Positions 15,909 to 23,819 of a stretch of DNA of 28,048 nucleotides are shown piece after piece. The notes beneath the pieces were generated by a model. It was given only the letters and a program-made list of their open reading frames with translations. It made no database searches and had not been told where the DNA came from. The stretch comes from Bacteroidales bacterium (lineage in GTDB: Bacteria; Bacteroidota; Bacteroidia; Bacteroidales; UBA932), in contig JAFZMA010000023.1 of NCBI GenBank assembly GCA_017551215.1, positions 1 to 28,048 of the forward strand, read 5' to 3'. How positions within the stretch are numbered: position 1 is the stretch's first letter; each line of letters begins with the position of its first letter. Position numbers and translations under genes: made by a program.

Positions 15909-18007
15909 CGGACTTCTTGGAGAGCAGAAAGCTCCCGAGCGATTTGCATGCGGATGATTTGCATGCGGATGATTTGCATGTGGATGGTTTGCATGCGGGT
16001 GGCTTGCTTCTGGCCGTTAGCGGGGGCGTAGATTCTTCCGTGATGGCCCACGCTATCTATGCTCTTCAAAAGCGCTGCCACGAATCCGGCACCGGTGTTC
16101 CTGTTTCTTCAAATGTTAAGGCAGGTTCTTCTACATGCGCTCTGGATGGCTCTTCTGCAAATGCTTCTGCCGGCTCTTTGGCTGATGCTTCTGCGAGTAA
16201 TTCTTATGAAGGTTTTGCACGGTGGATAGCATCGAGCAGGATAGGGGTGGCGCATGTGAACTTTCATCTGCGGGGAGCTGACAGCAACCGGGATCAGGAG
16301 TTTGTCCGTAATCTGGCTCAGCGATACGGCTTTGAGTTCTTTACCGTTGATTTTGACACGCTTGCATACGCTGCCGAGCACAAGCTCTCTGTGGAGATTG
16401 CAGCGCGAGAGCTCCGCTATAACTGGTTCTGTGAACTTGCAATGAAGGAAGGTTTTAAACTTTTGCTTACGGCCCATAACGCCAATGACAACGTAGAAAC
16501 TCTCCTCCTGAACCTTGTACGCGGAACCGGCCGCCAGGGCTTGGGCGCCATCCGCCCGTACGGCCCGCTTTCAATGAATAATGCGGGAGAGATTTTCTTG
16601 TATGTGGGGCGGCCGTTGCTGGAGGTTGAACGGTCTGAAATTGAAGAATATGCACGCGAGAACAACCTTGAGTATTGCATAGACAAGACCAACTCCCAGA
16701 ATGAGTACTCCCGCAACAAAATCCGCAATCAGGTAATCCCGCTGCTTAAGGAAATTAATCCTTCCGTAATCAAAACCCTGTCAAAGGACATTGAACGCTT
16801 CCGTTCCCTGAATACTGTGTTGGATGGGCTCTGCAGAGATAAACTTGAGGAGTTGACTTCAGTGCAAGCAGTTGCAGAGCAAACCACTCCAAAGCAATCC
16901 TCAGCAGAGCAATCCTCAGCAGAGCAATCCTCAGCAGAGCAAGCCTCAGCAGAGCAATTCTCAGCAGAGCAATCCTCAGAAGTGCAACCCTCTTCCAAGC
17001 AAACTGTTGCAAAGCAAATCTCTGCAGTGCAAATCGTTTCAAAGCAACCCGTTGCAGTGCAACCCTCTTCCAAGCAAACTGTTGCAAAGCAAATCTCTGC
17101 AGTGCAAATCGTTTCAAAGCAACCCGTTGCAGTGCAACCCTCTGCAAAGAAAACTGCTGTGGAGCAAGCAGTTATAGTGCAATCTACTGCAGTGCAATCC
17201 ACAGAAGAGCAACCCTCTGCAAAGCAACCCGCTGCAAGGAAGTCTGTTGTAGAGGCTTTGACAGAGAGGTTTGTCGTGTGCCGGGTTTCTGTGGAAAAGT
17301 TCAAGGCGACCGGGAAGCCGGAATTCTGGCTTTCGGAGCTTTTACGTTTCCACGATATTCCTTTAAGCGAAGATGCTGTTGAGAATATTCTCACGGCTTT
17401 GAGTACGGCGGATGATACTTCCTTGACAATTCCTATGGCTTCTCACACCGCAACCATAGAGAGGGGAGAGCTTATTATCTATGATACTTCTTTTAAGAAT
17501 CTAGATTTCAGTTCCGTTCAAATAGAATCATGTGGAACGTTCTCTTACGGACCTTATTCTATAACGCTAACAGAAACAGATGCAGGCACTTTGCACAAAC
17601 TCCATCCAGACGTTCTCCATAAAAGACATGCGGAAGTGCTTGCTGAAAGAACCCCGGATAGTTTGTTTGTAGAAAGGTCTGACGATAAAAGGGTTGATAG
17701 ATTTGATGTTTTTAGAGTTATAAGGAATGGTTTCAGCGTGCTGGATGTGGCAAAAGTTTCTTTCCCGTTGACACTAAGCACAATGCAGCCGGGGGACAGG
17801 TTCTCTCCGTTTGGGCTGAAGGGTAGCAAGAGTGTGGCGGATTTCCTCAATTCCAGGAAAGTTAACCTTCTGTTCAAGGACATCATCCCTGTAATAAAAG
17901 ACAAGGACGGAAAGATTGTTTGCCTTCCGTCCCTGGAAATCGATGACCGCTTCAAGGTCACATCGCAGAGCAATAAAATCCTTATTGTTTCCGCTTCCTT
18001 AAAATAG
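15875..18007 (+). CDS. tilS: tRNA(Ile)-lysidine synthase TilS, enlarged by repeats
   Basis: TilS uses ATP to attach lysine to C34 of the CAU-anticodon tRNA-Ile, so that it reads AUA. From ATG 15875 there are 710 residues (716 from the GTG at 15857), against roughly 430-450 in relatives. The PP-loop SGGVDS is at residues 49-54, followed by VAHVNFHLRGADSNRDQEF, TAHNANDNVETLLLNLVRGTGRQGL and RNKIRNQVIPLL. The C-terminal TilS domain is intact (MQPGDRFSPFGLKGSKSVADFLNSRKV, LEIDDRFKVTS). The extra length comes from four 15-bp units near residues 23-42, a Ser/Ala-rich stretch after the PP-loop (about 69-118), and 25 Gln-spaced pentapeptides at 331-451. All are in frame, so the enzyme may still work. 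The 3' end overlaps the convergent fic gene by 26 bp. Confidence 0.93.
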   Translation: MRCRTNIEEIVADFLESRKLPSDLHADDLHADDLHVDGLHAGGLLLAVSGGVDSSVMAHAIYALQKRCHESGTGVPVSSNVKAGSSTCALDGSSANASAGSLADASASNSYEGFARWIASSRIGVAHVNFHLRGADSNRDQEFVRNLAQRYGFEFFTVDFDTLAYAAEHKLSVEIAARELRYNWFCELAMKEGFKLLLTAHNANDNVETLLLNLVRGTGRQGLGAIRPYGPLSMNNAGEIFLYVGRPLLEVERSEIEEYARENNLEYCIDKTNSQNEYSRNKIRNQVIPLLKEINPSVIKTLSKDIERFRSLNTVLDGLCRDKLEELTSVQAVAEQTTPKQSSAEQSSAEQSSAEQASAEQFSAEQSSEVQPSSKQTVAKQISAVQIVSKQPVAVQPSSKQTVAKQISAVQIVSKQPVAVQPSAKKTAVEQAVIVQSTAVQSTEEQPSAKQPAARKSVVEALTERFVVCRVSVEKFKATGKPEFWLSELLRFHDIPLSEDAVENILTALSTADDTSLTIPMASHTATIERGELIIYDTSFKNLDFSSVQIESCGTFSYGPYSITLTETDAGTLHKLHPDVLHKRHAEVLAERTPDSLFVERSDDKRVDRFDVFRVIRNGFSVLDVAKVSFPLTLSTMQPGDRFSPFGLKGSKSVADFLNSRKVNLLFKDIIPVIKDKDGKIVCLPSLEIDDRFKVTSQSNKILIVSASLK
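15941..16000 (+). repeat. 15-bp tandem repeat, four units, at the tilS N-terminus
   Basis: Units beginning at 15941, 15956, 15971 and 15986 follow the pattern GATTTGCATGCGGAT with a few changes and encode DLHAD-like pentapeptides just before the PP-loop. They share the 15-bp period with the large array later in the gene. Confidence 0.85.
16862..17230 (+). repeat. 15-bp minisatellite, 25 Gln-spaced units, inside tilS
   Basis: GCAA recurs every 15 bases, placing Gln at every fifth residue from 16865 to 17225 (one unit has Lys). Units such as SSAEQ, TVAKQ, ISAVQ and PVAVQ are seen. A 75-bp (five-unit) segment beginning at 16982 is repeated exactly or almost exactly from 17057, showing recent unit-wise expansion. 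The array falls between the N-terminal catalytic half and the C-terminal domains of TilS. Confidence 0.92.
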
Positions 18008-19139
18008 TTTTCCCTTTATCTGTGAGATAATACTTCTGTCTTGGATGCCGTGGGGATTCAGGGTATAGCATTGCGATATAACCTTTTGAAATAGCGGGTT
18101 TTAGGTGGCGGTTTAGGAAATTATCGCGTCCCTTCAAACCTAATGATTCCATCATATGTTTTACAGACAGTTCAGCAGAACCGATTGCTTTCAAAAGGAT
18201 GAATACACTAGTACTGTTTTCTACTCGATTACTTGTCCTGTACTTGTCCTGTACTTGTCCTGTACTTGTCCTATCTGCGAGGTTAGGTTGGACTGTCCAT
18301 TCTTTAGTAGGATGGATGTGAAGATAGCGACTTCTCAGATCCCATTTCTGATTGTTTATGAGATTCTGGAAGAAGCGCTCAAGGTAAACAGTTGTAGAGG
18401 AGATACCTTTGGGGGTGTTGTTGTAATTGGCTCTAACCAAGGCATTACGGAAATACCAGGAATGCTTTGCAAACATATCGTTGTTAACCAGGAACCCTCT
18501 GGATTGAAGATACTTGATTGCAAAAACGGCAGTAGCTCTTGTGTTCCCTTCTCCAAAAGGATGAATTTGCCAAAGACCGGAAATGAACTTGGCAAGGTGA
18601 GAGATTGTCTGGTCTATATTCAAGTGAGCATAACTAAAGGATTTCTCCTGCTGCAAGTCATATTCTACCGCACGTTTTATATCCGTGTTCGGAACATAAA
18701 GCACTGTATCTCCCTCCAGAACCCACTCTTGTTTTGTGATATTATAATCCCGGATTCTTCCGGCAAACTTGAAAATCCCGTCAAATATTCTTTTGTGGAT
18801 GCTTACCAAGCCAGGAAGAGTAAAAGCAAACGTCTTTTCTTTCAGAATCTTGGCTATATTTACAGATGCCTTATCCGCTTCTATCTGACCACTGTCCGCA
18901 TTACGGTTTTCCCTGGCATTGTAGTAAGAAGTAATAAGGCTCCTTACCTGATCGATTGTAATGTTACCTTCAATATTCCTCTTGGCAGTTTCTTTCAGGT
19001 AGTCAGATGTCTTTAATCCGTCAACATCCTGAAGGCCGATGGCAGTACGCCAGATTTCGGCCTTCTCTTTTTTGCCGGGCTCTCCCTGCCGGAGATACTC
19101 GTCAAAATTCAGGATATGGACATCTTTACCTTTTGCCAT
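17982..19139 (-). CDS. Fic-domain protein with N-terminal inhibitory motif and C-terminal winged helix
   Basis: Fic proteins usually transfer AMP from ATP to a hydroxyl group of a target protein. The 385-residue protein carries the core motif HPFGEGNTR at residues 193-201, with His193 as catalytic base, inside a helical Fic fold. An upstream TAKRNIEGN (Glu57) resembles the inhibitory helix motif of class II Fic proteins, which would make it self-restrained. Residues from about 309 form a winged-helix-like tail (SVFILLKAIGSAELSVKHMMESLGLKGRDNFLNRHLKPAISKGYI, YYLTDKGKTIL). An 11-bp tandem repeat sits in the linker at residues 289-303. The start lies three bases after the sppA stop (TGACAAATG), implying coupling. 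The 3' end overlaps tilS by 26 bp. Target and biological role are unknown. Confidence 0.9.
   Translation of the reverse strand: MAKGKDVHILNFDEYLRQGEPGKKEKAEIWRTAIGLQDVDGLKTSDYLKETAKRNIEGNITIDQVRSLITSYYNARENRNADSGQIEADKASVNIAKILKEKTFAFTLPGLVSIHKRIFDGIFKFAGRIRDYNITKQEWVLEGDTVLYVPNTDIKRAVEYDLQQEKSFSYAHLNIDQTISHLAKFISGLWQIHPFGEGNTRATAVFAIKYLQSRGFLVNNDMFAKHSWYFRNALVRANYNNTPKGISSTTVYLERFFQNLINNQKWDLRSRYLHIHPTKEWTVQPNLADRTSTGQVQDKYRTSNRVENSTSVFILLKAIGSAELSVKHMMESLGLKGRDNFLNRHLKPAISKGYIAMLYPESPRHPRQKYYLTDKGKTILRKRKQ
18231..18274 (-). repeat. 11-bp tandem repeat in the fic linker (possible frame switch)
   Basis: Three perfect units of ACTTGTCCTGT (18231, 18242, 18253) and a fourth with one change (18264) lie inside the coding region. 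Because 11 is not a multiple of three, the units are read in three different frames (RTST, GQVQ, DKYRTS), and loss or gain of one unit would frameshift the gene between the Fic fold and the winged helix. Confidence 0.9.
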
Positions 19140-19142
19140 TTG

Positions 19143-20957
19143 TCAGTAGGAGAGCTGGAGGGTGTAAGGCATTCTGGCGTAGGTCTTTACGCCCTTGCTG
19201 CGCTGGAAGTCTTCCAGAAGTTCGCTCAGGTTGGACTTGCCAAAGAACTTGTTTATCAGGGCGTTCTCGTCTGAAGCACCGGTGAGGCCTTCCATGAGCA
19301 ACTCCATCTGTGTCTTGACTTTTGGATACTCCACAACCTTGAATTCGGAGCTTTCAATATCGCGATAATTGTTGTCCGGATCTTTGCCCATTGCAAGGCA
19401 GGCTGCATAATTTATTGCATCCTCAAGACCTCCGATCTTATCCACGATACCAACCTCAACACCCTGAGTGCCAGTCCATACTCTTCCCTGGCCAATGGAA
19501 TCAACCTCAGCGATGCTCATCTTTCTGCCGTCTGCAACAATGCCCATGAACTTGTCGTAGATGTGCTCAACCAGCTTCTGGTTGAAGGCGATTTCCACAT
19601 CGTCCAGAGGCTTGTTTCCGCTACCCATTGTGGAGTGGCGGTGGGTTCCCAAATCTACGGTGTTAATACTCAGATGCTCCTTGAGACCCTTGCCGTAATT
19701 GATTGCAAGTGAGAATACTCCGATAGAGCCCGTGAGGGTAGCCTCGTCTGAGAAGATCTTCTTGGCCTGAGCGGAAATCCAGTATCCGCCGCTGGCTGCA
19801 TACTCTCCAAAGCTGCATACCAGAGGCTTCTTGGCTGCAAGAGCCTGAAGCTCTTCCCTAATGAGCTCGGCGGCCTGAGCGTCTCCGCCAGGAGAGTTGA
19901 CTCTGAGTACTACGGCATCTATGGTCTTGTCATCGCGGAGTTTCTTAATCTGCCTTACAACCTTGCTGGAAGCTATGCCGCTGCCAGTTGTGGCTATTTC
20001 GCCTTCTGCATAAAGTACGGCCACCTTTGTCTTTCCCTTCAGGGAAGGAGTCAGTGTTTTAGCGTAAGAGGAGAGGGTCATAACATTGAGATCATCCTCC
20101 TTCTCAACGCCCACCAGGCTGCAAATCTTCTGCACATACTTGTCTGTGGTGAGCGCAGAATCGACTAAGGAATAGGCCATTGCACTTTCTGCATCGCCAA
20201 TCTTGAGAGCATCTACAGCATCGTTGAAAGTCTGGAGCTCTATACCGCGGCTCTGGCAGATTTTCTCAGCGATGCTATTCCAGATAGAGTTCATCATTTC
20301 CATGTTCTGCTGGCGGTTCTCAGGGCTGATATCGCTCTTTATATACTGCTCTGCAGCTGCCTTGAATTTGCCGTGGCGGATGAGCTGGAAGTTTACTCCG
20401 AGCTTATCCAGGGCGTCTTTGAAAAACATCATGCTGCCACCCATTCCCACTATAGGCATCATACCGTCCTGATGCATGTAAATCTTGTCTGCGGCACTTG
20501 CAACATAGTAGCCTCCAAGGGAATAGTTCATTCCGTACGCAATCACAGGCTTACCACTGCTGTGGAATTTCAGGATAGCCTTACGTAGCTCCTCAAGGCT
20601 TGTTATTCCGCTGGTTCCCGTTCCCTTGTCGGTGATCAGAATCATGGAAATCTTGTTGTCTTTGGCTGCTTTTTCCAAAGCCCTTGCTGCGTCATATATA
20701 CCAATGGAAGCCTGTGGCATGCTGAACAAAGGAATGCTGGACATGTCTGAGCCCATTCCTTCCTGGGTTCTTTCTCCAAAGGTTTCCGAAAGGTCTATTT
20801 TGAGAATGGTATTGGATTTTACGGTAGGAAGGTTTTCTCCTCCTCCACCTGCCATAGCTGCAATTCCCGCAATGAAGACAAAGAAGAGCAACAGGTTCAA
20901 AATCAGGGCCACCAGGCATCCGAGCAGGGCGGCAAAAAATGCTTTCCAGAAATTCAT
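19143..20957 (-). CDS. sppA: Signal peptide peptidase SppA, 67-kDa type
   Basis: SppA is a membrane-anchored serine protease that degrades cleaved signal peptides. The 604-residue protein starts with one strong transmembrane segment (FWKAFFAALLGCLVALILNLLLFFVFIAGIAAM). Two ClpP-like domains follow, as in the long form. The catalytic lysine is Lys199 in GKFKAAAEQY in the first domain, and the nucleophile is Ser389 in GEYAASGGYW in the second; VNSPGGD and GSIGVF are also typical. Length and motifs are normal. It is divergent from the GH9 gene and precedes fic by three bases, so sppA and fic are likely on one mRNA. Confidence 0.96.
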   Translation of the reverse strand: MNFWKAFFAALLGCLVALILNLLLFFVFIAGIAAMAGGGGENLPTVKSNTILKIDLSETFGERTQEGMGSDMSSIPLFSMPQASIGIYDAARALEKAAKDNKISMILITDKGTGTSGITSLEELRKAILKFHSSGKPVIAYGMNYSLGGYYVASAADKIYMHQDGMMPIVGMGGSMMFFKDALDKLGVNFQLIRHGKFKAAAEQYIKSDISPENRQQNMEMMNSIWNSIAEKICQSRGIELQTFNDAVDALKIGDAESAMAYSLVDSALTTDKYVQKICSLVGVEKEDDLNVMTLSSYAKTLTPSLKGKTKVAVLYAEGEIATTGSGIASSKVVRQIKKLRDDKTIDAVVLRVNSPGGDAQAAELIREELQALAAKKPLVCSFGEYAASGGYWISAQAKKIFSDEATLTGSIGVFSLAINYGKGLKEHLSINTVDLGTHRHSTMGSGNKPLDDVEIAFNQKLVEHIYDKFMGIVADGRKMSIAEVDSIGQGRVWTGTQGVEVGIVDKIGGLEDAINYAACLAMGKDPDNNYRDIESSEFKVVEYPKVKTQMELLMEGLTGASDENALINKFFGKSNLSELLEDFQRSKGVKTYARMPYTLQLSY

Positions 20958-21063
20958 ATCGCTGAGTATTTAATATTTGTCATTTATAAGACGTAAAGGT
21001 AGACTAATTAACTACAAAAACAAAGTGGAAAGATTGCGTTTTTCCTGTATGGGGTTTATTTGT

Positions 21064-21071
21064 TATATTTG
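21064..21071 (+). promoter_or_regulatory. Candidate -7 box for the GH9 gene
   Basis: TATATTTG matches TAnnTTTG in the 146-nt gap between the divergent sppA and GH9 genes, and would give a leader of roughly 26 nt. No TTTG was found at the usual spacing. No comparable box was seen for sppA. Confidence 0.4.
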
Positions 21072-21103
21072 TATGATAGGATAAAATCACATTCCGGAAG
21101 ATT

Positions 21104-23737
21104 ATGAAAAAACTATTTCTCCTGTTTGCCTTTCTGGGCGTATCCGTGGGGCTCACCGCTCAGAAACATATCAGAATCAATTATGTGGGCTATCTCCCGA
21201 AGAGCGTGAAAGTGGCCGTTTACTTTGAGGAAAAAGACGCGAGTGTTCCTCTGACAGAGGCCGAGAAGCTTGCCGTTCAGGTAAATCCGTCCGGGCAGAC
21301 GGCTTGGACAAAGAAGCCTAAAGGGGTGGATTTTGGCAAAGCCGGTTCCGGGCAAGGGGCTGCGGCTCAGGAAGAATTCGTTGTGTTTGACGCAGTTACA
21401 GACCTTCCGGTGTTTAGCGGGAAAGGCACTCCGGCAGATCCGTCCAAGTGGGTTATGAAAGAGGCGGCCCGTCTGGATTTTTCCGCTCTGCAGAAGCCGG
21501 GTGGATATTACATAAGGTACAAGGGCGCATATTCTCCGGTGTTCAAGATTGGGGCGGACGTGTATGACGGGGCGGCAGACCTTCTGCTATACTATATGAG
21601 GCAGCAGCAGTGCGGCTACAATCCGTTTACGGATACTCTCTGCCATCAGCTGGACGGTTACATTGTGGACCATCCGGAGCGAAGCGGGGAGAGGATAGAT
21701 GTCCGCGGAGGATGGCACGACGCTTCCGATTACCTTCAGTATCAGACCACAAGCGCTACGGCCACATATCACATGATGTTTGCCTGGAAGTGGATAGAAG
21801 ACAAGAGCATATTCAGAGACCGCTACAAGGCGGACGGAAAGCCGGGAGCCAATGGAATTCCGGACATTCTGGACCAGGCACGATGGGGGCTCGACTGGCT
21901 GGTGAGGATGAACCCTGAGAACCGCGTGATGTTCACGCAGATAGCAGATGACAGAGACCACATAGGATTCAAGCCGCCGCAGTTCGATACCGCAGATTAC
22001 GGTTGGGGAGAAGGCAACGGCCGCCCGGTGTACTACCTTACGGGCAAGCCTCAGGGAATGGGCAAGTTCGGCAAGAACCGCACTACCGGAGTCAGCTCGG
22101 CAGCAGCCAAGTTTGCTTCCTCTTTTGCCCTGGGCGGAGAAGTTTTCTCAGCGATAGATCCCGACTTTGCAAAGAAGATTGCCGCCAAGGCTCCGGATGC
22201 GTACGAGTACGCCAAGGAGTTCCCGGGCAACACGCAGACCGCATGCTATGTTTCAAGATATTTCTACGAGGAAGACACTTGGGTAGACGATGTTGAACTT
22301 GCAGCCGCCACGCTGTATAGCACCACCAAAGTTCCTGCATATCAGGAAGAAGCGGACTACTACGGAGAGCAGGAGCCTGTGTCTCCGTGGATGGAACTCG
22401 GACGCGGAAGGCACTACCAGTTCTACCCGTTCATCAACCTTGGGCACTTCCTTCAGGCAGAAGATGGAGACGAGGCCGTTCGGCTCAAGTACACGGAGTT
22501 CATGAAAGAAGGCCTGCAGGATCTTAGGGACCGGGCCGGTCTGGATCCATTCATGCACGGCGTTCCATATCTGTGGTGCTCCAACAACCTCACCAGCGCT
22601 GCCGTAACGCAGGCACAACTCTACCGCCGCCTGACTGGAGACACTGCGTACGAGGAGATGGAAGCAGCTCTAAGGGATTGGCTGTTTGGCTGCAATCCTT
22701 GGGGCGTTTCCATGATAATCGGTTACCCGAAGGGCGGATTCCTTCCGACAGACCCACATTCCGCTTTCACGCTGGAACACAGGGAGATAACGGGTGGATT
22801 GATAGACGGCCCTGTGTACAACTTCATATTCTCCTCCAGGGCAGGAGGCGGTCTCCGCCAGCCGGACAAGACCCCATCGCTGAATAGGGGAATAGCTGTT
22901 TACCATAACGATATCGGTGACTATGCTACAAATGAGCCGACAATGGACGGCACGGCAGGGCTCACTTACTACTTTGCCACTTTGGAGCAGGAGGGCAACC
23001 GCCAGAAAAAGGAGGTTGAACCGTCCATTGCCAACGTGGTGAAAGACAGGTACGGAGCTATCAGACGTTTAGATCCGTCCAAGAAGGAAATCTACCTGAT
23101 TTTCTCTGCGGACGAAATGTTCAACGGCGGGGAAAAGATCCTGCAATCGCTGAAGAAAGAAAAGATCAAGGGCTCCTTCTTCTTTACCGGCAACGCTCTG
23201 CGTAAGCCTGAGTTCCAGGAGATTATACGTCAGATTGTGGAAGAGGGGCACTACGTGAGCGGCCACTCGGACAAACACCTCCTGTATGCGCCTTGGGACG
23301 GAAATAGGGACTCGATGCTGATTAGCAAAGACAGCATACTCGCAGATATACGCCTGAACGCGCGTGAACTGGAGAAGTTCGGCGTTCTTCAGAGCCAGTC
23401 CAAGTGGTTCCTGCCGCCATACGAACATTACAACACGGAGTCTGTAAACATCCTGTCCAGAGCTGGTTACAAAGTAATCAACTACACGCCTGGAACTGCC
23501 ACTCCGGCAGACTACACCATTCCGTCCATGAGCTCATACGTAGAAGCCCAGACCCTGATAGACCGTCTGTACGCCTTTGAGCAGAAGAATACACTCAACG
23601 GAGCCATCGTACTGATTCATCCGGGAATAGAGCCAACCCGCCCAGAAGGCGAAAGGCTCTACAACCGCCTCCGTGAAATCATCACGTATCTGAAGAAAAA
23701 GGGCTACACCTTCAAAACCTTTAAAGACCTTGACTGA
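21104..23737 (+). CDS. Glycoside hydrolase family 9 enzyme fused to a CE4/polysaccharide-deacetylase-like domain
   Basis: The 877-residue protein has a signal peptide (MKKLFLLFAFLGVSVGLTAQ). An Ig-like cellulase N-terminal domain (IRINYVGYLPKSVKVAVYF to about residue 155) is followed by a GH9 (alpha/alpha)6 catalytic domain. There the catalytic aspartates lie in GGWHDASDYLQY (Asp206, Asp209) and the acid in YATNEPTMDGTAG (Glu611). From about residue 650 a NodB-like domain follows (EIYLIFSADEMFNGGEKILQ, GSFFFTG, GHYVSGHSDKH with His721 and His725, WFLPPYEHYN, IVLIHPG). GH9 enzymes cut beta-1,4-glucans or, in some members, glucosaminides; CE4 enzymes remove acetyl groups. The first CE4 motif is SAD rather than the usual double Asp, and the RPP motif reads LPP. 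No susC/susD pair is adjacent, so the substrate is open. Confidence 0.9.
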   Translation: MKKLFLLFAFLGVSVGLTAQKHIRINYVGYLPKSVKVAVYFEEKDASVPLTEAEKLAVQVNPSGQTAWTKKPKGVDFGKAGSGQGAAAQEEFVVFDAVTDLPVFSGKGTPADPSKWVMKEAARLDFSALQKPGGYYIRYKGAYSPVFKIGADVYDGAADLLLYYMRQQQCGYNPFTDTLCHQLDGYIVDHPERSGERIDVRGGWHDASDYLQYQTTSATATYHMMFAWKWIEDKSIFRDRYKADGKPGANGIPDILDQARWGLDWLVRMNPENRVMFTQIADDRDHIGFKPPQFDTADYGWGEGNGRPVYYLTGKPQGMGKFGKNRTTGVSSAAAKFASSFALGGEVFSAIDPDFAKKIAAKAPDAYEYAKEFPGNTQTACYVSRYFYEEDTWVDDVELAAATLYSTTKVPAYQEEADYYGEQEPVSPWMELGRGRHYQFYPFINLGHFLQAEDGDEAVRLKYTEFMKEGLQDLRDRAGLDPFMHGVPYLWCSNNLTSAAVTQAQLYRRLTGDTAYEEMEAALRDWLFGCNPWGVSMIIGYPKGGFLPTDPHSAFTLEHREITGGLIDGPVYNFIFSSRAGGGLRQPDKTPSLNRGIAVYHNDIGDYATNEPTMDGTAGLTYYFATLEQEGNRQKKEVEPSIANVVKDRYGAIRRLDPSKKEIYLIFSADEMFNGGEKILQSLKKEKIKGSFFFTGNALRKPEFQEIIRQIVEEGHYVSGHSDKHLLYAPWDGNRDSMLISKDSILADIRLNARELEKFGVLQSQSKWFLPPYEHYNTESVNILSRAGYKVINYTPGTATPADYTIPSMSSYVEAQTLIDRLYAFEQKNTLNGAIVLIHPGIEPTRPEGERLYNRLREIITYLKKKGYTFKTFKDLD

Positions 23738-23750
23738 TGGCTCTAGAAAC

Positions 23751-23779
23751 GCTCCCGATGGTGTCGGAAATGGGACACC
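23751..23779. repeat. Isolated copy of the nfnA-type repeat, with a hairpin
   Basis: A 27-base stretch starting GCTCCCGATGG and ending AAATGGGAC differs at three positions from the unit that is doubled inside the next gene. This copy can fold GGTGTC (23760-23765) against GACACC (23774-23779) with an 8-base loop. It lies just after the GH9 stop and could act as a weak terminator. Confidence 0.7.
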
Positions 23780-23819
23780 TTGCACGTTTAAGGTTGGAGT
23801 GAAATTGATTTAAAGAGAT

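Noticed and set aside
16862..17230. CRISPR-like array
   Set aside because: The period is 15 bp with no spacers and no cas genes; it is an in-frame minisatellite.
16729..17394. Minus-strand Cys/Ala-rich and ALQRF-type repeat frames opposite tilS
   Set aside because: They resemble pentapeptide-repeat proteins only because the 15-bp tilS array is read backwards; the sense frame continues into conserved TilS domains.
18156..19016. 286-codon plus-strand frame opposite fic
   Set aside because: It is antisense to the Fic motif region and shows no family features.
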